A model generated the notes under the pieces. It saw only the letters and a list, made by a program, of their open reading frames with translations. It had not been told where the DNA came from and ran no database searches. Positions 1 to 9,172 of a DNA stretch of 26,421 nt are shown one piece after another. Source of the stretch: Jaenimonas drosophilae (taxonomy: Eukaryota; Euglenozoa; Kinetoplastea; Trypanosomatida; Trypanosomatidae); the NCBI GenBank assembly GCA_030849065.1, contig JASAON010001433.1:1-26421 (forward strand), written 5' to 3'. The position numbers and the translations under genes are program-made. Positions within the stretch are counted from its first letter, which is position 1. Every line of letters begins with the position of its first letter.

Positions 1-1002
1 CGTCAGTGGAACTACGTTGGGCTCCTTCATGCTGGGGTGGAGGTTCCCCTGCCACAGCGTGCGGATGATGTTCTTGTGGTTGCAGAGGATATCCCTGTGG
101 GTGACCTCTGGCAAGGGGATGTGCTGCGCTGCTCCACTGCGGCTGAGACTGCATCCGTGATTTGTGGCAGCTCTATCGGTGGTTGTGTTGGTGAATCTCC
201 ATCCCCACGCCGATGTTCGCAGAACGCCGGGGGCGTTAAGGGCCCGTCGAAACTGGAGGTTGGCGCTGCTGCACCGTTTCTGCCGCTGAAGATGGAGGCC
301 ACCTCAGTGGCGGACGCACTTTGCGGCGGGTCTGCGGCGTCCACACCACGCTCAGCCCCTGCTCCTCCAGGAGCTTTCTGGGTGCGTGGGTCCGGCGGAC
401 TGGATGACAGCCGCACCAACACCTCTGAGGCAACACCCCTGGAGAAGGCGGAGCGGAAGAAGACCCCGCCTCTTGCTGCGACTGGTGACGCCGCTTGTGC
501 AGCCCCGGCTGTACCTGCTGCGAAGGTCCCTCCTGTGGATCGCCGTCTGGGCACGCTGAACCTCGAGGAGGTGCTGCTGTCGTGGGTGAAGCGGATTGCG
601 GGGCTGAAGCGTGAGGTGGATGAGATGGACGATGAGTGGGTCCGTGACCCTGACGGTCAGTGTGTGCACGTTGACCGCTACGTCCTTCGTCGCCTGGAGC
701 ATGACGGTGTACGTTACTTCTTGGGCATCACACCCCGTGTGTTAAGCGAATGTCTTCGTGACGCTGGCAGCCTGAATGAAGGAGTGGCGTATTCTGGGGA
801 TGGGGCAGCTGACGGTACCTCTGGGGGTGCTGATGCGGGGCTGACAATGCCGCTCCAGTTTTCCTTCTCTTCATTGTTTGGCAGTGCGGCCGATGATGCG
901 GAGGAGGACCGTGAGGCCAACTATGTTTTTCTGAATCCTGCAGCAAATGGAGCTCAGGTTGATCCATGTGTCTTGGAGTGGATCACTGCCAAGGATATTT
1001 AG
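1..1002 (+). CDS. hypothetical protein, 5'-truncated by window edge
   Basis: The frame is open from base 1 to a TAG at 1000-1002, giving 333 residues with the true start outside the window. I do not recognise the family. Residues roughly 1-185 are Ala/Ser/Pro/Gly-rich and probably disordered. Residues about 190-255 look like a folded core: an amphipathic stretch (LEEVLLSWVKRIAGLKREVD) is followed by an acidic turn, a VDRYVLRRLEHDGVRYFLG segment and a LSECLRDAG helix. A Gly/Asp-rich linker follows, then a last segment ending ITAKDI. No signal peptide, membrane segment or catalytic motif is visible. Unlike the downstream genes it has no poly-Asn, poly-Gln or poly-His tract. The coding call rests on length, a single uninterrupted frame and a plausible globular C-terminal third. 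Confidence 0.8.
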   Translation, partial: RQWNYVGLLHAGVEVPLPQRADDVLVVAEDIPVGDLWQGDVLRCSTAAETASVICGSSIGGCVGESPSPRRCSQNAGGVKGPSKLEVGAAAPFLPLKMEATSVADALCGGSAASTPRSAPAPPGAFWVRGSGGLDDSRTNTSEATPLEKAERKKTPPLAATGDAACAAPAVPAAKVPPVDRRLGTLNLEEVLLSWVKRIAGLKREVDEMDDEWVRDPDGQCVHVDRYVLRRLEHDGVRYFLGITPRVLSECLRDAGSLNEGVAYSGDGAADGTSGGADAGLTMPLQFSFSSLFGSAADDAEEDREANYVFLNPAANGAQVDPCVLEWITAKDI

Positions 1003-3527
1003 TGACTCTCTTTGGTACTATTTTTGTGCTGTGTGTGTGCCTGTGACAGCTCAGGCATACACCCACACCCACACCTACACCTACACACACACACCCACAT
1101 GGACACCCACCTACTCTTACGTCTTTTTCTACTACTTCCATGTTTTGTTTGGTTTCTACTACTGTCCTGTGTAAATATTTTGGTGTAGGCCCTGCTGATG
1201 GCGAACGTGGCGGCACCACAACCGTCTTTTCTTTATGGGGGATGTGGTGTGTACGCCCGCACCTGTGTCTTCGTTGGTTGCGTGTGGGTTGTGGGGGATC
1301 ATATCCAGCATCCTCAATTCCTGACGCAAGTAGCAATGAAGTGCTTGTATTGGTGCCTGGGTAGTACCTTCACAGTCCCACCCTTTGCTTATGTTTTTCT
1401 CCCGTGATTCACATTCCATTCCTTCCCTTACTTCTCCTACTGATGGCACTTCGTGGCGTGAGTGGCACCTGCTGAGCATCTTCATGCGTGGATGGACGTA
1501 TCCCCACCTGTGATGGTTGATGCCGGTGTCCGCTGACTGTGGCGAGGATGCTGAAGGTGTTGTGGGGGGAGGATGGAGTGTACTTTGAGCACGTGCTCGG
1601 CATATTCACTGTGTGGAGGGAAGTGACGAGCTTATCACGACGTGAACATGGCTGATGGCTGAGAACGCAATTGGTTGTTGTAGCCCGCCTAGTTTGTCGT
1701 CCTTCGTCCTTTTCTTTTTTCGCTGCCCCACCAAAGAGGGGAATAGCGCCACACTGATGTAGATGGATTGCCGCCTTCTCTTGGCAAGTCCTGCCGCCGT
1801 CGGCTTCTTTTCCCCCCTTTCTTTTCTCTTTTTGCCCATGACCATTGAGTGCTTGCGCAGACACACTCTCACTTTGTTTCGTCCCCACCCTCTACCCCAT
1901 CCCTCGACACTGTGGATGCTCATTCCCCACAACAACAACAACACGAGAGGTGATGTGGTGTGCCCGTTTCAGGACATTGCTGTTTTTTTCAAGACGCTTT
2001 CATTGTTCGTGGGATTTATGCGGGAGTTTTTGTATATCTTGTGTGATATGTGTCTTAGTTTTACCGTGACGGCGTTTTGCTTTTGTTTTGGCTGCGTGCG
2101 GCGACTCACAACCTGTTCTCTTTTCTCCCCATTCTCCCTCTTTTGTTTTTTCGCCACATTGAGCTCTCTTTACTTTAGTGAAGAGGATGGCACGCGTGTG
2201 CTATGTGCCATCAACACCTACTCTTTGCTTGGTTGTTTTTTTTATCATGTTTTTTTTGGTTGGCTTCTCACCACGGTTTTCCTCAGCGTACATCTGCACG
2301 TCATCCCGCTCACCTCTGCACCTTTGTCGTGGTAGGTAGTCATCTACTGTCCGGGGTGGGCGTGTGATGCATCAGTGTGGTTGTGTAGTTTTTGTTTTGT
2401 ATTTCTGCGTTCTCATGGGGCAAACGGAGATGAGCCGCCCATTGCAGCTGGGTATCTGGCTTTGTATCTCGCTTCCCATACCTCCCACTTTCTTTTTCCC
2501 TTGTGCACGATGCAGCAGGTCACCCTCGTCGGGATGCTGCGGCTGCTGTTGCTGAAGGAACACAACATTATGATCCATTCGGTGTGCCCCCTTCAGTGCA
2601 GCCGTGCTGTTTTCTTCCCTCTTTTTTTTCGTTCAGCACACACGTTTTGCTGGTATGAGAGGAGGTTGCTTTGTATGTGCCGTGGAGGAGGCACCGATTG
2701 GGATCCTATTCCCGCAATTTGTCCAGGTGAGGTGAACAGGACCCTTGCGCGAGCCAGTGCGTACAGCGTGTGGTGTATGTAGCGCTCGTCGTACGCCAAA
2801 AGTGGGGAGACATCCACCATAGTGAGCAAGAAAGTGGCTGCTCTGCCTTGGTTGGAGAATGATTGTTCCTCCGTTTCTTTTTTTTTTAGTGATTTTCTTT
2901 TTTTACGTTTCTGATTTCTTTGTTGCCATGGTTATTCTGGTGTATCGGTCACCCCCCCAAACATGAACGCAACAGTGTGCGTGCGTGTTGTGGGAGTAGG
3001 CAACATCAACAACCTACCGGACGCCCCAACAACCAAACTGCAGCGGATGTGGATGGATGTGATGGGATGAGCAGCAACCTGAGGGATCTGAGGTTGCCCG
3101 CCGAAACATCTTTCCATTCGTCAGCAACATCAGCTTTGCACCGTTGTTATTCTCGTTTGCTCTTTTTTTTTTATCTTTTTGTTTTGTTTTTCATTCTCAT
3201 CGCTAAATGTCCCGCTCCAGTGCGGCCGAGTATGATGATATGTATGAGATATGATCATCCTTTGCTATCGTCATTTTAAGAGTTCTTCCAATGTGTTCTG
3301 ACTTCCATCTCTAAACTGCTGTTTGCATGCGCGGCTGTTTTCCCAAGGATCTAGCGCGTAGAACCATCCCACTAGAACCTTTTTTTGCTACCACAACGTT
3401 TCAGTGCACACAGCCTTACCCCGTCTTTGCAAGCACTCACACGGCAATCTCCCCCTCCCTCCCCCACATTGCCCATTGCTCTGAGCTCATACACCTTGGC
3501 TTTGGAGAGTAGAAGTGGCACATCACG
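1003..3527. other. gene-free spacer (3' UTR/intergenic)
   Basis: About 2.5 kb without a convincing gene. It holds a CA-rich hexamer-like repeat (about 1058-1100), many T-runs (for example near 1983, 2240, 2878 and 3164) and one TGTAAATA at 1170-1177 that matches the Pumilio consensus. The longest + frame (1763-2335, 190 codons) translates to Phe/Leu/Ser/Cys-rich sequence typical of translated pyrimidine tracts, and I do not call it. The stretch probably contains the 3' UTR of the first gene and the polyadenylation region of the transcription unit. Confidence 0.6.
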
Positions 3528-3553
3528 TCCATCTCTCCTTCCTCTTCCCGTAG
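3528..3553 (+). promoter_or_regulatory. predicted trans-splice acceptor for the LSD1 zinc-finger gene
   Basis: An almost unbroken pyrimidine run ends in CCCGTAG, with the AG at 3552-3553. Spliced-leader addition here would leave 133 nt of gene-specific 5' UTR before the ATG at 3687. That leader is C/A-rich with CACCCACTCACC-type repeats. The assignment is by pattern only. Confidence 0.6.
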
Positions 3554-3686
3554 CTCGCACCTCCACCTACTTGTGTGAGTTCATTGGTTGTGTGATTCCC
3601 CCCCACACCCACTCACCCACTCACCCACACACAAACACAAAAAAACAGACAACCCATACTCCCCATCACCAACACAGACAGTCCTT

Positions 3687-4079
3687 ATGCCTCGCCAGCC
3701 ACAATCTACTGGGCAGATCACCTGCAATGGCTGCCACGTCACCCTGGCTTACCCCATTGGTGCCCCTAGTGTTCGATGCCCCATGTGTACCACCGTCACA
3801 CCGGTGCAGCAGTTCAGCGTGACATGCGTCTGCTGCCGCTGCATCCTCATTCTGCCACAGAACACAAGCCTGGCCATGTGCCCACGCTGCCGTACCGTCA
3901 TGTCTATTCCAGCAAGCATACGTGAAGGCCACAGTGGGCTGCAGGCACCACCTAAACAGTGTGTGTATATTGATCGGCCCCCTACACTGGATGCCTCGGG
4001 CCACAAGGTTGCCCACCTCGCCGTAGGAACGAAGCTCGACGACGATGACCGCAAGGAGGATGAGAAGAAACGTGGATAA
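3687..4079 (+). CDS. LSD1-subclass zinc-finger protein (two fingers)
   Basis: 130 residues from the ATG at 3687 to the TAA at 4077-4079. Finger 1 is canonical LSD1 type: C13-x2-C16, then an LAYPIGAPSVR segment, then C31-x2-C34. This matches the family pattern CxxC-x(n)-GAxxVxCxxC. Finger 2 is C49-x2-C52, twelve residues, C65-x2-C68; an extra Cys lies at 47 and another at 50. The C-terminal tail (about 115-130) is highly charged (DDDDRKEDEKKR). LSD1-type fingers are known from plant cell-death regulators and metacaspases, and small LSD1-finger proteins occur in kinetoplastids. They bind zinc and probably act in protein or nucleic-acid binding; the substrate here is unknown. The ATG is the first in frame after the predicted splice acceptor. 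An upstream in-frame GTG at 3588 is not a credible eukaryotic start. Confidence 0.88.
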   Translation: MPRQPQSTGQITCNGCHVTLAYPIGAPSVRCPMCTTVTPVQQFSVTCVCCRCILILPQNTSLAMCPRCRTVMSIPASIREGHSGLQAPPKQCVYIDRPPTLDASGHKVAHLAVGTKLDDDDRKEDEKKRG

Positions 4080-4708
4080 GGTAGGCCTGCCTACGTGCAT
4101 CCCTAGCTCTCCCCTACAGTGAGGTGCAGAAACACACGTGCACGCATACACACACACACGCACACGTACTCAGGAGCTGAATAATGCTTCTTTCTAGCTG
4201 TGTGTATAGAGATACACACCTACCCGTCTGTGTACGTGTATGTGTGTGTGCTGTGCTGTGCTGATGTTACCATCCACTTGCGGTCTTTCTCTTTGGTCGT
4301 TGACGTTCGTCATATCTTCAGCTTTTTCGTCTACTCCAAATATCTGTTCTCTTTGTGTCTTATGAGTCATCTGCCCGTGTACGTATGTGCGTGTGTGTTT
4401 GTGATGGCCAGGTACACACTATGAATGCCATCTTCAGCCCAAGCAGTGCTGCGTTCGTGTGTGTGTGTGTGCCTGTGATTGATGGGGGTGGGGTGCTTGA
4501 TGGAAGTTGCATCAGATGTGCGTTCGTCAGCAACAGGCAGCCTCCATCACCACATCCTTCTCCCTGCAGATGGCCAACCGCTGAAGCATAAAAACAAAAA
4601 AAAAATGCGTCACTGTTTCCCAAACATGTTCTTCTCCGCATAGCAGATCAACGGGCGGACGAAGGCTGCATGTCATCTGGTGGCACATTGTGCTGTCTTG
4701 GTACTGAA
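4080..4708. other. intergenic/3' UTR region
   Basis: No gene seen. It contains (CA)n near 4147-4165, TG-rich repeats near 4228-4258 and 4388-4402, and (TG)n at about 4455-4471. This is typical trypanosomatid spacer. The short frames inside it translate to repeat-derived peptides. Confidence 0.6.
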
Positions 4709-4770
4709 TTCTCTCTTTTCTTCTGCTGGTTGTTGTTGTTGTTGTTGTTGTTTGCTTTGTTTGTTGTTAG
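4709..4770 (+). promoter_or_regulatory. predicted trans-splice acceptor for the 4992 gene
   Basis: A T-rich tract (TTCTCTCTTTTCTTC, then a (GTT)7 run, then TTTGCTTTGTTTGTTGTT) ends in AG at 4769-4770, giving a 221-nt leader to the ATG at 4992. A weaker alternative is the AG at 4972-4973 (TGTACTTTCAG), which would leave only 18 nt. Confidence 0.5.
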
Positions 4771-4991
4771 GGGCTTGCGAGTGGTAGTCAGCCATTCTCA
4801 TCATCGCAAGTCTTCACCTCAACGACCAGGACCTCAGCGTTGGCTCCGCCAAGCACCTCTCTCTCTCACTCACACACAAACACATTGATTAGTAACAGCA
4901 ACTACTTAGAAGAAGAAGAACCTCGGTAGAGCAGGTCTAGGCAATTCTTGTTGTGCTGTATCTGTACTTTCAGACGTACCTCTCGCAGAAG

Positions 4992-6224
4992 ATGAGGCTG
5001 CAACTTCCGACCGCCACCACCACCACCACATCATCGTTGCTGGCAGCACCGAGACACACCGCTCCATGCCCATCACGGCGAGGAGCATTCACACCATCCA
5101 CGGATGCAGCAGCATGGGATGCAGGACGCACCCTGCATCATCATGGATCACCTACCCATGATACCTGGAGCGGGTGTGAAGGTGATGACGTGGTGGATGA
5201 TGTGGTGAGCGTGAGTAGCAGCAGTCATGTGGGCAGCCCGCAACGCGCACACACGTTGGGCATGGCCAGTCCTTCTTCGGAGCTCAGTCTCGCACCTCCC
5301 TATGACTCCGCCATGGGGGAGGAGCTGGCGTGGATGGCATGCGAGCGTGAGTTGGATGAGGAAAAGATGCCACGTCAGAGAGGCATGGGACGCTACCGGC
5401 GCCTTGGCTCACCAAACAGCCCAAGCTACCTGCCACATGAAGGCACACAGCCCTATCCACTCAGCGATGCGGGCGATGGTTCCCAGGATGATGCGATGAA
5501 TCGGAATGGTAGTACCAGTGCCAAGCAGACGATGACCACCCTACCAAGCTCATCATCACCATCACCACCCACTGACACCACTACCACCACCAACAACAAC
5601 GCCACCACCACACACAGGCACTTGCATGCTGCTTCTGCTGATGTTGCTCTTGCCAGTCATCGACGGAGCCACCCAACGTGTTTGCCCCTCGTACGCCTGA
5701 CTGTTGAGCACATTTACAAGCAGGAGAGGAGCTGCACCAACACCACCGTTGTGGGTGCTTCTGCAACAAGACATTGCATCCAGCAAGGTGGTCGGGGAGC
5801 ACTCATTAACGTGTGCTTTCCTGACAATTCATGCCACAACACATCACAACCGGTGGATGCACAGAGTGAGGTTGAAGATGAGAATGATGATGATGATGAT
5901 GATGATCAGGATCATGTGGAAGAGGTGGCTTATAGAAGAGAGGAGAGAACCTCTTCAGAGGTCGTTGTGGCTGACACCACCGCGACGCTCGCAACAACAA
6001 CAACAACAACAACAACCACTACATCACCAGAGGCGGTGTGCGAACCAAGACATCCTCGCAGCACCCACAGCCACCCTTGTGCCGTGCGTTCATCTCTGTG
6101 GAGCAGCTGTTGCCGATTGCTACGCCTACTCAACGTGATGATGGCTGCATTCATTCTGCTCGGATGTGCCATCGAGTTTGTGGTTTTTTCACCGACGACG
6201 ACGACGATGATGATGGCCAGTTAA
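4992..6224 (+). CDS. hypothetical low-complexity protein with a C-terminal hydrophobic segment
   Basis: 410 residues from the ATG at 4992 to the TAA at 6222-6224. I recognise no family. It opens with a Thr-rich stretch (about 7-13). Disordered Ser/Pro/His-rich sequence follows, with a more conserved-looking patch at about 100-165 (EELAWMACERELDEEK, then RQRGMGRYRRLGSPNSPSYL). Low-complexity tracts include Ser/Pro, Thr/Asn, an acidic Asp run (about 299-306) and poly-Thr (about 336-345). A single hydrophobic segment at about 379-399 lies 11 residues from the C-terminus, as in a tail-anchored membrane protein, although it contains one Glu. The last residues are poly-Thr then three Met, encoded by (ACG)n/(ATG)n repeats. 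Coding is supported by the open length and the balanced residue mix outside the repeats. Confidence 0.66.
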   Translation: MRLQLPTATTTTTSSLLAAPRHTAPCPSRRGAFTPSTDAAAWDAGRTLHHHGSPTHDTWSGCEGDDVVDDVVSVSSSSHVGSPQRAHTLGMASPSSELSLAPPYDSAMGEELAWMACERELDEEKMPRQRGMGRYRRLGSPNSPSYLPHEGTQPYPLSDAGDGSQDDAMNRNGSTSAKQTMTTLPSSSSPSPPTDTTTTTNNNATTTHRHLHAASADVALASHRRSHPTCLPLVRLTVEHIYKQERSCTNTTVVGASATRHCIQQGGRGALINVCFPDNSCHNTSQPVDAQSEVEDENDDDDDDDQDHVEEVAYRREERTSSEVVVADTTATLATTTTTTTTTTSPEAVCEPRHPRSTHSHPCAVRSSLWSSCCRLLRLLNVMMAAFILLGCAIEFVVFSPTTTTMMMAS

Positions 6225-6920
6225 GATGCACTGCACTCAGCCCACTACACCATTCACTACATCTTTCTCTTTCCTTCTTCATGATGTGTGGTGTATGTTT
6301 GGGGAGAGTGTGGTCCTGCCCACGAACGTCATCTCATGTGATTTATGCCGGTAACTCAGTATTCAACGAAAACAAAAAAAAACACTTCTTCGTACACCGT
6401 ACACACATTCTCTCTCTCTCTCACACACACAGGTGCACTTCATCATCGTGATGGATGCTGATGATATGATGATGATGATGATGATGATGATTCACTTCAC
6501 TGTGTATGTGTTTATGGTGGTCTCTTGCATAGATTCATCCCCCTTCCTCCTTCCACTAGCTGCACGGACGTGCTCTACTTACCGATATCTGCACATATAA
6601 CTTCTATACGACGGATGATTGTGAGAACAACAACAAGGATGGCGCCCATGATGATGATGATGCTGATGATGATGATCATCATCAGCATCGCTGCTCGCAT
6701 CTCCTCAATACACCACTTCATCCTGCCACTTCCATCACTTCTTGTATCTCTCGTACATATGAACCCCTTAGAGCACACATACACACAAAGACTTGGTCTA
6801 GTCAGCATACTCACATCTTGATACTTACACAACACAACACACACACACACACACACACAACCCTTTGGTAGCTACATTTCTGCTGCTGCTGTACTTTTTG
6901 TGTACGTACGTACGTTGTAT
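6225..6920. other. intergenic/3' UTR region with microsatellites
   Basis: No gene seen. It contains a (GAT)n tract at about 6463-6490, a second at about 6648-6684, (CA)n at about 6833-6860 and a self-complementary (TACG)n stretch at 6902-6913 just before the next acceptor. Short frames here are translations of the repeats. Confidence 0.6.
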
Positions 6921-6944
6921 TCATTCATTCATTCTTTTTTTTAG
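6921..6944 (+). promoter_or_regulatory. predicted trans-splice acceptor for the 6960 coiled-coil gene
   Basis: (TTCA)n followed by an eight-T run and AG at 6943-6944, only 15 nt before the ATG at 6960. This is the tightest and cleanest pyrimidine-AG-ATG arrangement in the first half of the window and fixes the start of the gene. Confidence 0.7.
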
Positions 6945-6959
6945 ATCATCACACGAGAT

Positions 6960-8621
6960 ATGAGCGCCATGAACGCATCAGCCGACGAAGACCTCCGCCG
7001 AGCCCTGCAACAGTCAGAGGCCGCACGTCTGCGCACCGAGATGGAGCTGCGCGATCTCTCCGCCGTTGTGCATCTCCCCCACCTGGAGCCAACCCCCACA
7101 ACCATCGAGGCAGAAGCTGATGCTGGCAAGCACACCTCGCCACAGCCACGTGTGCAGCCTACCAAGGCCGCTGCGTCTTGCGGAGAGGATGATGATGGTG
7201 CTGATGCTACCAACAACACCACTGGCGGCGGTAGCTCCACACTATATGAGCGTCTCAAGGCGCGTGAAGATCGCGCGCGCGCCAAGGCACGTGAGGAGTA
7301 CGCCCGTGGGGTGCAAGCGCAGGTCATTGCTGAGCAGCACAAGCGTGAAGAGGCCATGGCTGAGGCGGCGGAGATGCGCCGTGCGTTGGCCCTTGCACAG
7401 GAACGTTTGCGTGTGGCGAGTGAGCGCCTCCATGAGCGTGAGGTTGAGGTGGAGCAGCTCAAGACGGAGCTTCACACACGTGGCTTGGAAATGGAGCGTG
7501 CGCAGAGCTCCATGCGCTTGCTAGAGCAGCAACTATCTGCGCGCACGGAAGAGCTCGAGCAGGAGCGGGGCTTCGCACAAGGCCGTCAGACGGAGCTGGC
7601 ACAGTTGGCCGCACAACGTGAGGCGGCCCTCGCCACCCAACGTGATTTTACGCGCCAACTGCAACAACATTTGGGCATGAAGGAGAAAGACCTGATGCAT
7701 CGTGGCAGTGCGCACGAGGGTGTGCTGCGTGAGATTCAGCACCTACAACACCGTCTGGAGATGCAGAAGGAGGCTCACCAGGTTAGCCTCTCTGAACGTG
7801 AGAGCACCTTTGAGTTTCAGCAGGCGCAGCAACAATCTCTGCAGGTGGCGCTGGAGCAGCGTTGTGCAGAACTCGCCACGCGGGCGGAGTTTGCGGAGGT
7901 GGCGCTGGATGAGGAGCGCGCACGTGGTGCGGCGGCGGCGGCGGCACTTGAACGTGCGGCGCAGCAACACGCCCGGGAGGCCTCCATGGCAGAGGTGGAG
8001 CTCAACAGCGCACGCCAGCAACTTGTGCGCTTGACGGAGGCCGCACGTAGATATACAAGTGATGCCAGCGCACATGATGAGGTGGAACGAAAACGTCAGG
8101 CCGCCCACATTGAGGATGTTTCCGCGCAACTCCGCCAGTGCCAGGATGAGCTCGCGCAGGCGCAACGCCTCTTTGCGCAGGAACGTACGAGAGCCCAGGA
8201 GCACATCACCCGCCTCACGGCAGAGCTTGAGCGTTTAAAGTCATCCAGCTCCACAAACAACAACAACAACAACAACAACAACAAGACAGCAACATCATCA
8301 TCATCATGTGCCGCACAAGATGGTGTGGTGAGGTGCCTCAAGCTGGCTGAGTCCGACGTACTCCAACGCATTGCTCGCGCACAAGAGAAACTTGGAAGCA
8401 ACGCCTACGGTGCTCCTGGTGGTGAAACAACACGTGCAGAGGTGCCGCTTCCGCTGCGCAGCAACATGTATGAGGAAGGCCTCTTCAGCCCCTACCGCCC
8501 CCGCAGCCCATCACGTGTGGCGCACAACACCACACCTCTCTCGCTCATGAAGAGCGGCAGCAAAGCCATGTCCGAGAACCCGGCTGCTGGGCAGAACCAC
8601 AACCTCCTCGTGCGTTCGTGA
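6960..8621 (+). CDS. long coiled-coil protein, hypothetical
   Basis: 553 residues from the ATG at 6960 to the TGA at 8619-8621. Residues 1-95 are mixed, with a short acidic run. From about 98 to 432 the sequence is a nearly continuous heptad-like coiled coil rich in Glu, Gln, Arg, Ala and Leu (blocks such as LHEREVEVEQLKTEL and LLEQQLSARTEELEQER). A pure poly-Asn tract (433-441) and a Ser run separate it from a short helix (about 454-475). The tail is Pro/Ser/Arg-rich and probably disordered (FSPYRPRSPSRVAH). No motor, kinase or membrane segment is seen. Such proteins in trypanosomatids are often cytoskeletal, flagellar or basal-body components, but nothing here proves localisation. The neighbour at 9173 is also a long coiled coil; similarity between them does not go beyond generic heptad composition. 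Three TGA codons in a row end the frame. Confidence 0.9.
   Translation: MSAMNASADEDLRRALQQSEAARLRTEMELRDLSAVVHLPHLEPTPTTIEAEADAGKHTSPQPRVQPTKAAASCGEDDDGADATNNTTGGGSSTLYERLKAREDRARAKAREEYARGVQAQVIAEQHKREEAMAEAAEMRRALALAQERLRVASERLHEREVEVEQLKTELHTRGLEMERAQSSMRLLEQQLSARTEELEQERGFAQGRQTELAQLAAQREAALATQRDFTRQLQQHLGMKEKDLMHRGSAHEGVLREIQHLQHRLEMQKEAHQVSLSERESTFEFQQAQQQSLQVALEQRCAELATRAEFAEVALDEERARGAAAAAALERAAQQHAREASMAEVELNSARQQLVRLTEAARRYTSDASAHDEVERKRQAAHIEDVSAQLRQCQDELAQAQRLFAQERTRAQEHITRLTAELERLKSSSSTNNNNNNNNNKTATSSSSCAAQDGVVRCLKLAESDVLQRIARAQEKLGSNAYGAPGGETTRAEVPLPLRSNMYEEGLFSPYRPRSPSRVAHNTTPLSLMKSGSKAMSENPAAGQNHNLLVRS
8256..8282 (+). repeat. (AAC)9 microsatellite coding poly-Asn
   Basis: Nine AAC codons at residues 433-441 of the coiled-coil protein, placed exactly where the main coiled coil ends. 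A (TCA/ATC)n serine-coding run follows shortly after. Confidence 0.95.
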
Positions 8622-8771
8622 TGATGAGTAACAATGCAAAACACGTGTGCATGCCGTACGCTCGTTAGTGTTTCTTTTTTTGTTGGAGTACCTCCCTCGA
8701 TGGATGATCATCATCCAAGTTGATCTTCATCTGTCCGTGCATCTCCACCCCCTCCTGCTTGTATCGTGCGC

Positions 8772-8803
<32 letters not shown>

Positions 8804-8900
8804 AACACATTCCCCAACAAAGATTATGATGGGCGATGGATGATGGAAGATGCATCGTGCATCCGCGTGCTAATGAGTGAGCACCACGCAACACACATCA
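8622..8900. other. intergenic region with a (CAA)n microsatellite
   Basis: A short spacer between the two coiled-coil genes. It begins with two further TGA codons after the stop and contains about ten CAA units at 8771-8803. No gene seen. Confidence 0.65.
8771..8803 (+). repeat. (CAA)10 microsatellite, non-coding
   Basis: A run of CAA units in the spacer. It is complementary to the (GTT)n segment at 8935-8946 within the next splice-acceptor tract, so the pre-mRNA could pair locally over about 12-13 bases. Confidence 0.9.
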
Positions 8901-8962
8901 TTTTATTCTGCTACTTCTACACCTCTTTCTTCTTGTTGTTGTTGTTGGCTTTCACCATATAG
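8901..8962 (+). promoter_or_regulatory. predicted trans-splice acceptor for the coiled-coil/SPRY gene
   Basis: A pyrimidine-rich tract (TTTTATTCTGCTACTTCT, later CTCTTTCTTCTTGTTG and further GTT units) is followed by CACCATATAG with the AG at 8961-8962. The implied leader is 210 nt and ends in a pure AAC repeat. An AG near 9049 is a possible alternative. Confidence 0.5.
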
Positions 8963-9145
8963 ACGTGCTGAGCTGGTACTAGATCTTCATCTCACTTACA
9001 CCAGCACACACACACGCAAACACAAATCCGCGTGAAGAGTTGTTGTAGGTACCAAGAGAAGAGAGGGGCAAGTCTGTGCAGTAGGAGCGACCCCACAACA
9101 CTCCAACATCTTTGGCCTGGATCTTGTTCCTTCATCAATCTTCAT

Positions 9146-9172
9146 AACAACAACAACAACAACAACAACAAC
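9146..9172 (+). repeat. (AAC)9 leader repeat directly abutting the start codon
   Basis: Nine AAC units run without interruption into the ATG at 9173. In the mRNA this would be an unstructured A/C-only leader immediately upstream of initiation. Confidence 0.9.

Noticed and set aside
1058..1100. CA-rich repeated units resembling a short direct-repeat array
   Set aside because: The units are simple degenerate microsatellite without spacers, so neither a CRISPR array nor a minisatellite with defined units.
1763..2335. 190-codon + strand frame in the first spacer
   Set aside because: It is rich in Phe, Leu, Ser and Cys from T-rich sequence and has no recognisable domain or splice-acceptor/ATG context, so it looks like translated pyrimidine tract.
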